This document shows, piece by piece, positions 24,705 to 35,370 of a DNA stretch of 64,000 nt. Made by a program: the position numbers and the translations under genes. The notes beneath the pieces were generated by a model. That model was not told the DNA's origin and made no database searches. It saw nothing but the letters and a program-made list of their open reading frames with translations. Each line of letters opens with the position of its first letter. Position 1 is the first letter of the stretch. Source of the stretch: Chionoecetes opilio (taxonomy: Eukaryota > Arthropoda > Malacostraca > Decapoda > Majidae); the NCBI GenBank assembly GCA_016584305.1, contig JACEEZ010023653.1:127177-191176 (forward strand), written 5' to 3'.

Positions 24705-25336
24705 CGCAAAATGTAAACACATCAAATCAGCTTCATATTTCTGAAAATCTATCACATATATAATATAGACTGATCTGTATTAATTTTCCTGTAATGTATT
24801 ATATGATGGTGTTCATCTCAATACTTAATAATTGCTAACACTATTTATAACTTACAGAAAAAGTATAGATTTATTTTGACCCCACAGTATGTTCGTCGAA
24901 ATAAGCAACATTTTGTATAATTTCACAAAACCATTTCACCCAACATGTTGGGCGAAATGACCCTCGAGGTTCGCCCAAACAGTCCGGCCAAATGGCAAGT
25001 TTGATTAAACAGTCCGACGAAACGCCCCGTGTGATAGCCGCTTTAAGCGGCTATCACACGGGACGTTTCATCAGACTGTTTCATCGAACCAAACTGGCAT
25101 TTGGTTGGACTTGTTCGTCGAACACTGACAACACATATAGCACACGGTTGGGCCAACCAACCGCCTCACCCAACCATAACACAAATAAAGATGAAGCGTT
25201 GATAGTGGGAGGCGCGGAGATTTGTTGTTAATGTTTTAACTTTTGGGGCATACGTAGCTACTGGTTAAGAAAAGGGAGGAGGTGATTATTAGAAGAGAAC
25301 AGCGACAGATGAAGATGCATTCATGTGGGCTAAATG

Positions 25337-26147
25337 GGTTATAGTGAACGAGAACTGTGCGGTCGCTACCGCCGTTACCACTTGACATTCTTTATATTTT
25401 TTTTGCTTAGTATACTGTGCAGTATTAATTCATTTCTGTGTGCGTAACCTTTAAAACTAATATACATATTGAAGAAATTATAGAGTTGTATAATAATGCA
25501 TACAGACACACCCCGATCTGCCCCCCCCCACCCCCCCATCCCTTAGAAGTTTCGGTTATGTTAATATTCTCGTCAGGGGGTCGAGGGGGGCGGAGCCCCT
25601 CCCGTTAGAAGGGAGGTTCGGTTAGGTTAGGGTAATAATCCTCCCAGCAGGGCGGGGCAGAGTAGACCACAGAGTAGCGGGCTGGCAGGCGAATGCGGGG
25701 CGGGGCTCACTTGTTTTCGTATAATTCCATCACTTCCCTGGTTTCTGAGACACTGACTATTATTTCCTGGCCAAGTTTTACAGCTTTTTCTGATGGAGAT
25801 ACATGGTTATCAATGAAAAAGGTGACCCTAGGATTTGGTGAGAAAAAAACTTTTTAACTGGTTTCTGGAAAATAAAAATATCTCCATCGGAAAAAGCACC
25901 AATTTCTGGCCAAGTAAATGTAATCAGTCATCGGAAAAAGCACCAATTTCTGGCCAGGTAAATGTAATCAGTCATCGGAAAAAGCACCAATTTCTGGCCA
26001 GGTAAATGTAATCAGTCATCGGAAAAAGCACCAATTTCTGGCCAGGTAAATGTAATCAGTCATCGGAAAAAGCACCAATTTCTGGCCAGGTAAATGTAAT
26101 CAGTGTCTCAGAAAAGGACAGTGCAGTTCTCGTCCATTTTTACCGCA
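25337..26147. mobile_element. Family-Y element inside Z copy B
   Basis: Flanked by AAATG at 25332-25336 and 26148-26152. The left end GTGAACGAGAACTG and right end CAGTTCTCGTCCAT are inverted. It is the shorter (811 bp) form, without an X MITE, but with an expanded 44-bp repeat near the right end. Confidence 0.8.
25885..26104 (+). repeat. 44-bp tandem repeat, exactly five units
   Basis: CATCGGAAAAAGCACCAATT starts at 25885, 25929, 25973, 26017 and 26061. Units after the first are essentially identical. Copy A has a single diverged unit at the same place, so the expansion is recent and specific to copy B. Confidence 0.95.
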
Positions 26148-26490
26148 AAATGTAAACACATTTATCAAATCAGCTTCATATTTCTGAAAATATATCACAT
26201 ATATAATATAGACTGATCTGTTTTCATTTTCCTGTAATGTATATTATATGATGGTGTTCATTTCAATGCTTAATAATTGCTAACACTATTTATAACTTAC
26301 AGAAAAAGTATAGACTTATTTTGACCCCACAGTATGTTCGTCGAAATGAGCAACATTTTGTATAATTTCACAAAACCATTTCACCCAACATGTTGGACGA
26401 AATAACCCTCGAGGTTCGCCCAAACAGTCCGGCCAAATGGCAAGTTTGATGAAACAGTCCGACGAAACGCCCCGTGTGATAGCCGCTTTA

Positions 26491-26718
26491 GTGTTGCATG
26501 GGCCGCTATCGCACCGATCACCCCAAGCCAACATTATGCCAAATTATGTGATAAATGATAAGTGTCTGTACAATATAAGGCTGTCCATGATAGAAAAAGA
26601 CAAACAATCGCTGCATACCAGACACAAGCCCAGTGGTTAGATATATATGGACATATGCGGATGTTTTGGTGCACCTGGTGCAAGGGACGAGGTACCATGG
26701 TAGTACACCATGATAGGT
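26491..26718. other. Spacer, no gene seen
   Basis: Apparently single-copy sequence. Contains a small hairpin near 26696-26714 (CATGGTAGTACACCATG). Confidence 0.4.
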
Positions 26719-27610
26719 TTTTTTTTTTTTTTTTTTTTTTACATCACAAAGGACTGGCCAAGGGCACAACAAAAATAGGTAACACAAAGCCCGCTTAGTT
26801 GCCAGTCCCTATAAAGAAGACAGTAAGAGAATAAAAATAAAGAGGGGTGAGCCAATATAGTTCGGGAGGTGTCTTGTTACTCTTCTCTTGAAAAGATTTA
26901 AGTCGTAGAAAAGTGGAAAAATAGAAACAGGAAGAGAGTTCCAGAGTTTACCAGTGAAAGGGATAAAAGAGTAAAGATACTGATTAACTCTTGCATTAGG
27001 AAGATGGACAGAATAGGGATGAGAATGAGTAGAAAATCTTGTGCAGCGAGGCTGCAGGATGGGGGGAGGCATGCAGTTATCAAGTTCAGAAGAGCAGTGA
27101 GCATGAAAATAACGGTAGAAGAGAGCAAGAGAAGCAACATTCTGGCGGTGATTTAAAGATTGAAGAGTCAGTCAGAGGAGGGGAGTTGATGAGACAAAAA
27201 GCTTTTGACTCAACCCCTGTTTAGGAGAGCTGTATGAGTGGATCCTCACCAAATATGTGAGACATACTCCTTACATGGGCGGATAAGCCCCCTGTACAGA
27301 GCAAGCAACTGGGAGGGAGAAAAAAAAGGGATGCAGACGCCACAGGACACCTAACTTCTTAGAAGCTGTTTTAGCAAGAGATGAGATGTGAGATTTCCAG
27401 TTCAGATTTTTAGTAAAGGATAGTCCAAGAATGTTCATTGTAGAAGAAGGAGACAGTTGAGTGTCATTGAAGAAAAGGGGATAGTTATCTGGTAGGTTTT
27501 GTCGAGTAGATAGGTGAAGAAATTGGGTTTTTGAGGCATTGAACAAAACAAGGTTTGCTTTGCCCCAATCAGAAATTATAGAAAGATCAGAAGTTAGGCG
27601 CTCGGTGGCA
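26719..27610 (-). mobile_element. LINE F: Jockey-like 3' end with poly(A)
   Basis: The minus strand encodes the last part of a LINE RT protein. LSFTKNLNWKSHISSLAKTA and KKLGVLWRL lie in one frame (27546-27271). After a frame break come RYFHAHCSSELDNCMPPP, FIPFTGKLWNSLPVSIFP and DLNLFKRRVTRHLPN (27140-26809). This is the usual C-terminal order of Jockey-type LINE proteins. A run of 23-24 T at 26719-26742 is its poly(A) tail. It is 5'-truncated inside the RT thumb region. Confidence 0.82.
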
Positions 27611-28073
27611 TCTCTCCGTGAATAACTTATGGTTCACAGGTTTATGCTCCTGTTTGTGATAATACAGTAACGTTCCCTGCTTTTATTTTGATCGTACATT
27701 GAATAATCAATATTGTACAGCTGGGCTAAGTATTTGTACAAAATAACGCATTATTATGTGTAAATCCTAATCCTATTATGTTCATCCATCCACGTAGGAG
27801 GCATGCGCGTGAAGGGTGACACAGAAAAAGGCATATTTAACAGTAAGAATACAACGTCTGTGTGTCATTATCGACATGTGTGTTCCTCAAAGACTATTTT
27901 ATAGCTTGTATTAGTACCAAAGTATTACAGCAAATTTTTCCGTGTTTATTAGAGTGGTATATATGTGCAGTATAAACCAAATACACAATCGGTGGTTTTA
28001 AGTATCCTAAACGTTTCGTTCTCATCGTAAGGAGTATTTCTAACCCCTACAGCAGCCGTCAGAAATAAAAAAT
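27611..28073. other. Intergenic, no gene seen
   Basis: AT-rich. The block at 28015-28070 resembles 36165-36250, so it is a dispersed repeat of unknown type. Confidence 0.4.
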
Positions 28074-28160
28074 AACCAGGGAGGTCTGTGGGAAAAAAAA
28101 CAAAAACAAAAAAAACATTTTTCAAGCTAAAATAAACTATAGCAAACACAACAAACACAC
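28074..28160 (+). mobile_element. Fragment of a family-E4 element
   Basis: Starts CAGGGAGGTC and, after a short A-rich stretch, matches E4 at 47340 (TTCAAGCTAAAATAAACTAT, AGCAAACACAACAAAC). Confidence 0.6.
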
Positions 28161-29177
28161 AGCGTCTATATTACCCACACTGTACTACCTATTCTGTAGA
28201 AAAAGCATTCTGAAAGAGAAAATAGCACACAAAATAACATAACTGCACATTAATTAAACATAAAACATGCAGAACACTCACAAGTGGTAATGTTGTGTGG
28301 GGAGACAGGAAGCTGGCGCGTAGTCAGCTGAGAGTCCCTGTTTACTCTCTCCGAGGCTCGAGAGAAAACAGGAGTGACTGCGTTTGCAGGGATGACTGGG
28401 TTAGAGTTCTTCCTCCTCCCCTTGATCACTTGAGCTCCCTTCACACATTCCATAATTGAGCCACGATAGCGCCACCAATTTTATTATTGACGCTATCGTG
28501 AAATTTGTCCACGATAAACACAGACCACGATAGCCTCACAACAAAGCCTGATATTCCTAGTCATTTCCATGCAAATGATGATGGTAAGCAGGTATTGCCA
28601 GTCCGTAGTAATTGCATACATAATTGGAACGATACAGAATGCTCATCGCATGGTACTGCCCATGAGATGGATGCCTTAACAAAAATGTACTGAGTTTTTG
28701 TTCATATGCTATTTGGTGTAAATCACCTCTAAAAATATTTATCAGACTTTAAATTAAGTCTTTGATGCGTTCGTTATGGAATGTTTATTGTTGCATAGAA
28801 GAACTTGTGATACCGTGAAAATCTTAGCCAAGCTGGCGACTCCGCCTTAACTTTGCGTAAACACTGTACTCAGCTTATATCGTCCACATTACTGCTCACA
28901 TATAAAATTGTGTGAATGATTAAATTATAACGTGATTTTTTGCGTAGCAGGAAGTAGGTGAAGCTATCTTATCTCAGAAATATAGCTCATGCATCCGGGA
29001 AATATACTAGCCACCTTCCTGACGTTTCTTATCTGTATTATATCGTGATTGATGATTATGTAATTTGGTATTCAGGCTCATGTGCTTAGTTTATAATGAT
29101 ATGTAATTGCAAGTCACCGTATATCCTAGTTAATGGGTTGTAGCTACCAAATAGTTAGAACCAAAGATGGTATTATT
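28161..29177. other. Intergenic with clustered CACGATAG motifs
   Basis: No coding motif. CTATCGTG/CACGATAG octamers occur at 28463, 28492 and 28522. More occur at 34365-34415 beyond LINE B. Confidence 0.4.
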
Positions 29178-29560
29178 ATATACTAGGACCGAAATTCCCT
29201 ACACAATTGGGAGTTTGGTTTCTGTTTACCTTATTGGATTCTAAGAAACATTCTCTATGAGCTTCTGTCGCAAATAATTGCTTTTGGAGATATAACTTGT
29301 TCATAGGGAGGAGAAAGACAATGGTTTACGTCTGCCTCACTCTTCTTCCTCTTGTGACCTGCATCGCCTCGATTCTTCCCTTGCCGTGCACACTTTAATG
29401 AGGATTTGGCTTTAGTTAGGAGGTTAAAACGTGGGGTTGGGTTAGGTTAGGTTAGGTTAGTGAGTCAAAAGGTGGGGTTAGGTTAGTTTAATTTTCATAT
29501 CTCATATGTACACGCCTTCCTATTAAAAATATCTTATATAATATATATCTTATACAATTT
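29178..29560. mobile_element. Family-X MITE, one end missing
   Basis: Begins ACTAGGACCGAAATTCCCTA and continues collinear with the X element at 23750, reverse-oriented relative to its right half, through the GGTTAGGTTAGG block. The far terminus is lost. Confidence 0.75.
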
Positions 29561-29699
29561 TTCACGTCGACGGGACTTATAATTTTCGGTGATAGCTCTA
29601 GTTCTTGATTTTGATATTATAGTACTCAGTATATACATTTAATAAGCTTTTACCGGTGTTTCTGCATTCATTGATTAAATACCAGCAAAAACTTGTTCG

Positions 29700-29800
29700 G
29701 TTATTGTTTGTTTGTTTGTTTGTTTAGAGGATAATTCCTCAGAGCCATAGTGATCTACCGCTGCAGCTAGTGTTGGCCGAAGCCACCACCCCGGGAGGGG
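29700..29800 (-). mobile_element. LINE A family 3' end with AAAC tail
   Basis: On the minus strand the sequence CTGCAGCGGTAGATCACTAT...CTCTGAGGAATTATCCTCTA is followed by about five AAAC units. It matches the LINE A 3' terminus at 21920-21970, with a further ~30 bp (CCCGGGGTGGTGGCTTCGGC) upstream. Confidence 0.75.
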
Positions 29801-30394
29801 GGTTAGGTTAGGTTAGGTAACTAATGTCCATGTTAGGTTAGTAAACTAGTGAGGGAGGTACAGTTAAGTCCGGATACGTAACCAATGTCAAAAACGCAGT
29901 TCAGATTGTTCCAAAATACAAAATATACCAGAAAAATATAGGTTACGAATAAAACATAACTAAACCTAATCTAACATGGGGGGACATGACCCCAAAGGAC
30001 CCCCTTTCCTTAAACTAACCTAACCAACCTTAAAAACCTCAGGCTTTCCAGTGATGTAACTTATTTTGACTATTACCATACCTTATTGTGATGACTCTTT
30101 AATCAAACTCTTCAAAGCAACAATTTCTTGCTTCCGTCAAGGGGGTAAAATAATAACTAGTGATTACCAAGAAAAACAAAGGTCAGATTCTTTCAAAACA
30201 CATCGAAATCTATCGGAAAAATAGTTTTATCTGAAAAAGGAGAGGGTCACAAAAACGAATCTTTACCCTTTGGGCCAGGTTTATGGTACTGTACTCTGGT
30301 CTACTGGATTTCTCGTTCTCATCGGCGAGAGTTCCAACATTTCACGCCATCGAGTATTACTTTTTTCTAGGACTCAATATACATATCAGTATTA
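29801..30394. other. Intergenic with GGTTAGG tracts
   Basis: Short TTAGG and CCTAAC tracts amid AT-rich sequence. No gene recognised. Confidence 0.4.
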
Positions 30395-32265
30395 TTCTAG
30401 TGTTTGACCATATTCCCCCCTCTCCCGAAAACAAGCTTGGGGACCTGAGGGAATGCAGGATATTTGACTGAGGTACAAAATAGGCATCGCAACCACAGTT
30501 TTTGAGTTTGGGTTGTAAAGATTCCCTAGATCTAGGGTAAATGGATTGGATTTTTCTAAGTCCAGAGACGTGTGAACCTTACAATCCTCACAAACATAAT
30601 GATAACCGGAGTGTCGAGAACACCCACCCACCCTCGCTAGGGGGTAAAGTAAAATTTTGTCATGTTACCGAGGGGTTGAGGGGGGAGGAGCCCCCTCACC
30701 GCTAGGAGGTTAGGTTAAATTTGATAAGGTTAGGAGGTTAGGTTAGATTACTGGGGGTCGAGGGAGCCGGAGCCCTCGCTAGGTTAGGTTAGGTTATATC
30801 CGCTAAGAGGTTGGGTTAAATTTGGTCTTAAAAAAATCCCTAGAACCAGGGGGGAAGCCTAGATCTAGGGAAATTAACCTAGATCTTGGGAAATTAACCT
30901 AGATCCAGGGAATTTTTACTCCTACACACCTCAAAAAATACTCGTTTCCGACGTATTCTTTGTTCCCCACCCGAAAATGTAGCTATATAGTCTATCTAAT
31001 AAGCTTTTACCTGTGCTTCTGTATACCTAACCTGCCCGTAACCTAACCTAACCGTTACTGACAGAAATTACAACTTGGGGGGGCATGACGGGGCAGTATA
31101 AGACAATATATTGATTTCTGCTATAAACAAGAGCTAAATTAATTCAAAACACATTAAAACTAAATAAAATAATAATGTCTTCGAAAAATGTGGTGGCCAA
31201 ATATGAAAAACCTTTTATTCTTGCTTTTCAACTATTACAAATGGAACTGTTGGCAAAAATTTCCCCGTCGGCGATTGTTCGGTATTATTCTAGTGCTTGC
31301 CCATACTCCCCTCTCTCCCCCAAAACAAGCTCGGGGACCTGGGGGGATGCGGAGTATTTGGCTGGGGAGATATAATGGACGAGAACTGCGCGGTCGCTAC
31401 CGCCGTTTTTATACTTACGTTTTCTGTATTATTTTTTTTCAGTATACTGTGCAGTATCAATCCCCTTCCGCGTAACCTTTAAACTTATATACACATTGAA
31501 GAAATGTTATAGTTGTCTAATAGCGTATACAGACACACCCTTCCCATCTGGAGGCCACCCGACCCATTAGGAGGTTAGGTTAAGGTTTAGGTTTTAAGGT
31601 TAGGTTTAAAAACTAGTCCATGTCTAAGAAAATGACCGCGTAGTCCTCGTCCATTTTTACCATATGGGGTACAAAATATGCGTCGCAACCACATATTTTT
31701 TGAGTTAGGGGTTGCGTAAAACTTCCCTAGATCTAGTGAAAATTGATTGGATTTCTTCTAAGTCCAGAGACGTGGGAACCTTTCGCTCCTCACAAGCAGA
31801 ATGATGATCAGAGTGTCGAGAACCCCCCCACCCCTCCCAGTAAGAGGTAAGGTAAACTTTTATTAGGTTGTCGGGGGGTCGAGGTTGGGCGGATTCCCCC
31901 CCTCGTAAGAAGGTTAGGTTAGATTATTGGGTGATTATCGTTAGGAGGTTAGATTAGATTATCGGGGGGTCTAAGGGGGCAGAGCCCCATGCTAGGAAGT
32001 TAGGTTTAATTTGCTTTGGTTAGGTAAATTACCGGGGGGTCTAGGGGGGCAGAGACCCCGCTTGGAGGTTAGGTTAAATCTGGTTGGGTAAATTTCCCTA
32101 GCTCTAGGGATTTCTGGCTTTCCTACATAACTCTTAAATCTTAAATTTGTAAATTTTCCGCAAGTGTCCGACGCATAATTTGCTCCCCACCCGAAAACCC
32201 TGCATTCCCACAGGTCCCCAAGCTTGCTTGGGGAAAGGGGGAGAGTATGGGCAAACGCTATAAAT
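30395..32265. mobile_element. Large element with inverted GC-rich ends
   Basis: The left end (TAGTGTTTGACCATATTCCC ... AAGCTTGGGGACCTG ... GGAATGCAGG) is repeated in reverse at 32200-32265 (CCTGCATTCCCACAGGTCCC ... GGGCAAACGCTA). A second left-type end lies at 31290. The interior holds diverged units of a GGTCGAGGGGGGCGGAGCCC hairpin joined to AGGTTAGGTTA, near 30670, 30750, 31870, 31965 and 32036. No transposase is visible. The arrangement could be two overlapping or nested copies. Confidence 0.6.
31375..31654. mobile_element. Short family-Y element
   Basis: Ends ATGGACGAGAACTGCGCGGT and CGCGTAGTCCTCGTCCAT are inverted. The interior matches the left part of Y inside Z (CAGTATACTGTGCAGTAT, AACTTATATACACATTGAAG). 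Confidence 0.75.
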
Positions 32266-32796
32266 CTAACCACGTACGCTGATTCATGAAAGCCATACAC
32301 TGGGACCCGGGATATGTATTTAACAAAAAACAGCTGCTTGCATTGTTTACATATCGAGCAGTGTCACAAGCGAGCGGTTGGTACAGCAACATACCAAATA
32401 TATGTATATGTAAGGGGTAGGCGATATGTATATGATTCATAAATACATATAATAATACAAATCAAAGGTATAGAAGCTTTTTGGTGATAGAAGAAAGTAT
32501 CCTCCTCACAAAGTCCATGTATATGTATTATCATTTGTACCGCTGCTCTGAGCAGAGCGTATAATTTCAGGCTTGCCACCCACGGTTGATACATTATGAT
32601 TTAAAATATATCGATACAAAACAGTGAGACCCCCAAAAACTACAGATTATAATCGTATATATGTAATTTAGAGTCATTGTATAGTAATAGCTGCGGTAAA
32701 GAGACTATTTATGTAATATTTTCCTCTGCCATGTGCATGTTCCGCATCGGTTTGTAATCTTGCCTCAGGCCTGCCCACTACATTTAAGCTCCGCCC
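32266..32796. other. Intergenic, no gene seen
   Basis: AT-rich, no motif recognised. Confidence 0.4.
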
Positions 32797-34155
32797 CTTC
32801 GTGGTGGGTAAATTATTGGAATCTATTATTGCAAAAAACATTAGAGAGCACTTAGATAAACATAGTTTGATCAATGATTCACAACATGGATTCACCAAGG
32901 GTAGGTCATGTCTCACCAATTTATTGAGTTTTTATAGGAAAGTTTATGAGACGGCAGATAATGATAAGGATTATGATATAATATATTTGGACTTTAGTAA
33001 GGCATTTGACAAAGTACCACACGAGCGACTCTTAAATAAGGTTAGGGCTCATGGTATAGATGGGAAGGTTCTTCATTGGATCAGAGCTTGGCTAAGTAAT
33101 AGGCAACAAAGGGTTACAATTAATGGTTCCAAATCTGAATGGGGACTGGTGACAAGTGGAGTTCCACAAGGGTCTGTTTTGGGCCCATTACTATTTTTGA
33201 TTTACATCAACGACTTGGATAGTGGGATTAGCAGTGATATCAGCAAGTTTGCTGATGATACTAAGTTAGGTAGGATTATTGGATCACAGTCTGACGTAAA
33301 CATATTGCAGGGAGACTTAGATAAACTTAACGAGTGGGCAGTCAGATGGCAGATGGAATTTAATATTGATAAATGTAGCGTTATGAATGTTGGTAGAAAA
33401 AACCCTGGTAATAGATACACCATAAGCAATGTATCGCTGAAAAGATCAGAAGGTGAAAAAGATCTTGGAGTGAGGGTGAGCCCAGACCTCCGACCTAGGA
33501 AACAATGTATTGAGGCCAGAAATAGAGCTAATAGAGTATTAGGATTCATTACCAGAAGTGTTAAAAGTAGAAGTGCGGAAGTTATTCTAAAGCTTTATCT
33601 GGCTCTAGTCAGGCCTCACCTAGACTATGCAGTTCAGTTTTGGTCTCCATATTACAGGATGGATATAGTGTTGTTAGAAAAAGTGCAGAGAAGGATGACC
33701 AAAATGATACAAGGGATGCGTAACGTTAGTTATGAGAGGAGATTGAAGTTATTAAAATTACACTCACTCGAGAGACGCAGAGTAAGGGGCGATCTGATAG
33801 AAGTTTTTAAGTGGATAAAGGGATTTAATAAAGGAGAGGTAGGAAAAGTTCTTACGGCTTTTAACCAGGGTAGAACAAGAAGTAACGGATTCAAGCTGGA
33901 AAAGCGTAGATTTAGAAAGGAAATAGGGAAAAACTGGTTCACAAATAGGGTGGTGAATGAGTGGAATGGTCTCAGTAGACAGGTAGTTAGTGCGGAGTCA
34001 TTAGGGAGCTTTAAAGGGGAGCTGGATAAGTTCATGGATGGGGATGAAAGGTGGATGTAGGTAGTGTTAGGTGACAGGAACTACCACGTGTAGGCCTCGC
34101 GGCCTCTTGTAGCTTCCTTATTTTCTTATGTTCTTATGTTCTTATGTTCTCGATG
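32797..34155 (+). mobile_element. LINE B: 5'-truncated CR1 LINE with long open RT frame
   Basis: A CR1-clade element cut at the start of the RT palm. It keeps an uninterrupted frame to the natural stop, a ~20-30 bp UTR core (GGCCTCGCGGCCTCTTGTAG) and a terminal run of 8-bp TTCTTATG units. Octamer tails of this kind are a known trait of CR1-type LINEs. The open frame and few-change match to other copies suggest a fairly young insertion. Confidence 0.9.
32801..34060 (+). CDS. CR1-type reverse transcriptase (N-truncated, frame open)
   Basis: RNA-directed DNA polymerase part of the LINE ORF2 protein, which copies LINE RNA at a nicked chromosomal site. Of the 419 codons, early ones carry GKLLESIIAKNIREHL and HGFTKGRSCLTNL. 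YLDFSKAFDKVPH follows at residues ~65-77, GVPQGSVLGPLLFLIYINDL at ~119-138, and the catalytic FADDTKL at ~149-155. KDLGVRVSPDLRP is next, and the thumb/tail has HLDYAVQFWSPYYRMD, KVQRRMTKMIQGMR, VFKWIKGFNK and NEWNGLSRQVV. The Asp pair is intact and there is no internal stop. The first codon (GTG) is only where the truncated frame begins. The endonuclease and RT fingers are missing, so the copy cannot move on its own. Confidence 0.9.
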   Translation: MVGKLLESIIAKNIREHLDKHSLINDSQHGFTKGRSCLTNLLSFYRKVYETADNDKDYDIIYLDFSKAFDKVPHERLLNKVRAHGIDGKVLHWIRAWLSNRQQRVTINGSKSEWGLVTSGVPQGSVLGPLLFLIYINDLDSGISSDISKFADDTKLGRIIGSQSDVNILQGDLDKLNEWAVRWQMEFNIDKCSVMNVGRKNPGNRYTISNVSLKRSEGEKDLGVRVSPDLRPRKQCIEARNRANRVLGFITRSVKSRSAEVILKLYLALVRPHLDYAVQFWSPYYRMDIVLLEKVQRRMTKMIQGMRNVSYERRLKLLKLHSLERRRVRGDLIEVFKWIKGFNKGEVGKVLTAFNQGRTRSNGFKLEKRRFRKEIGKNWFTNRVVNEWNGLSRQVVSAESLGSFKGELDKFMDGDERWM

Positions 34156-34775
34156 ACTAGAGATACCATCGTGGTATTTGATGATCGCAATTGCAACCAT
34201 AGTATTTACATCGTGGTAATCACAATTGCGATAGACTAGGAATATGAGCCAACGTCACGCTGCCTGTACATATGTGTCATGACGGTCGTAAGATGGTCAC
34301 GATGGAGTCATGACAGCTGTAAGACAATGTCACGAATGGAAAATCAACGGTCATTTTGTCGTCACGATAGAGTTACGATAACCACGACAGTGCCATGAAC
34401 GTATCACGATAGCGCCAAGAGCCATGCCTCATGCAACATGCCTCACACGTGGGCGTGTGTTGCCATGGTGATGGAGAAGGAAGGGACCGGGGCTAGAGAT
34501 GAAGGTGGGAGAAACAGGGTTGTGTTGGTAATGGAGAAGGGGGGTTGTAATAAAGAAGGGGGTGATGGTGTTGGTGGGGAAACGGGGGGGGGGCATGGAG
34601 AAGGCGTTGTTGGGGGTGTGAGTGGTTAAAACGGGGGTGGATCCACCACCCACCCCCTTCCCCCATCACCACGTGGTCATGGGGGTAGGGAGTAGAGGGT
34701 GGGTGGAGGTGAATGAGAAAGGGGGGAGAAGGCGGAAGGGGGTGCAAAAAAGGGAGTGGGGGAGGTAGGATTGAA
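34156..34775. other. Intergenic: CACGATAG motifs and G-rich tract
   Basis: 34160-34415 holds TCACGATAG-type repeats. 34470-34770 is a purine-rich tract with runs of 7-10 G and C. No gene recognised. Confidence 0.5.
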
Positions 34776-35208
34776 GACTCAAGAGGGTAGGGTAGGTAAG
34801 GGACAAGGGAGGGGTGCACAGACCTCTTCCACTGCCCACAAACTCGTCTCTGCACATCTGAATCATTGTACATCGTCCAGGATGTGAATTTTTGTAGGCC
34901 ACATTGTCGTACCGAGCCACCAGAATTATCATATTTTCAGATTGATTATAGTACAACCTTAGGTAAAATCATATACTGTAGTCAGTAAGTGACTATAATT
35001 TTAGTAAATAACTTGTAATTTACTTTAGTAAATAACTTGTAATTTACTTTAGTAAATAACTTGGTAATTTTACTGACCCCAGTTTGAATGTCGTAGCATT
35101 GGAGTTTCGATCTCGTATATTGAAAATAGGCCCTAATATACACATCTCGTATCATCGGATTCTCGTATACCGAATGCTCGTATAACGGGACCTCCCTGTA
35201 TAATCATA
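34776..35208. mobile_element. Family-E4 element, right part
   Basis: Collinear with 47575-47990 and ends at CGGGACCTCCCTG followed by TA. The left half is missing. A 25-bp TTTAGTAAATAACTTGTAAT unit is repeated near 35000-35060. Confidence 0.8.
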
Positions 35209-35370
35209 GAATAACCACAAGACTTTAGCAAAACAAAATATTTTTAGCGGTTGCACAAATATATGGCGAACACATTCATACACATTCAAGTTTGTTTAGC
35301 GACTTTAAGAATTCTGGCAAAAGTCCCGCTTACACAGAGATATTGTCACACAGGTATCCGCAGTTTACGG

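Larger units (their letters stand above)
23152..24708. mobile_element. Family-Y element inside Z copy A
   Basis: Inverted ends built on GTGGACGAGAACT (left) and AGTCCTCGTCCAT (right), with looser outer bases. Flanked by AAATG at 23147-23151 and 24709-24713. The Z copy at 13381 shows the unoccupied site with one AAATG. The interior holds a CCTAACC-rich block, a GGGGTCG/GGAGCCCC hairpin motif and two further insertions. Confidence 0.8.
22861..25042. mobile_element. Family-Z DNA transposon, copy A
   Basis: Terminal inverted repeats AGCGGCTATCACACG and CGTGTGATAGCCGCT, flanked by TTA at 22858-22860 and 25043-25045. Just inside, GGCGTTTCGTCG-type sequence extends the inverted repeat. A TTA duplication suggests PIF/Harbinger, by inference only. 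There is no transposase. The 2182 bp include a Y element, a family-X MITE and a retro-insertion. Confidence 0.85.
25046..26487. mobile_element. Family-Z DNA transposon, copy B
   Basis: Same terminal repeats and orientation as copy A. It begins directly after the TTA that ends copy A (25043-25045) and is followed by TTA at 26488-26490. Length 1442 bp with its own Y element. It lacks the X MITE and the retro-insertion of copy A. Confidence 0.86.

Noticed and set aside
31297..31482. Short open frames in the GC-rich inverted ends
   Set aside because: They follow the repeat sequence itself and show no protein motif.
28074..35208. One 7-kb E4 element with left end at 28074 and right end at 35208
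   Set aside because: The left flank is AC rather than TA, and the left piece has its own deletion. Two separate fragments are more likely.
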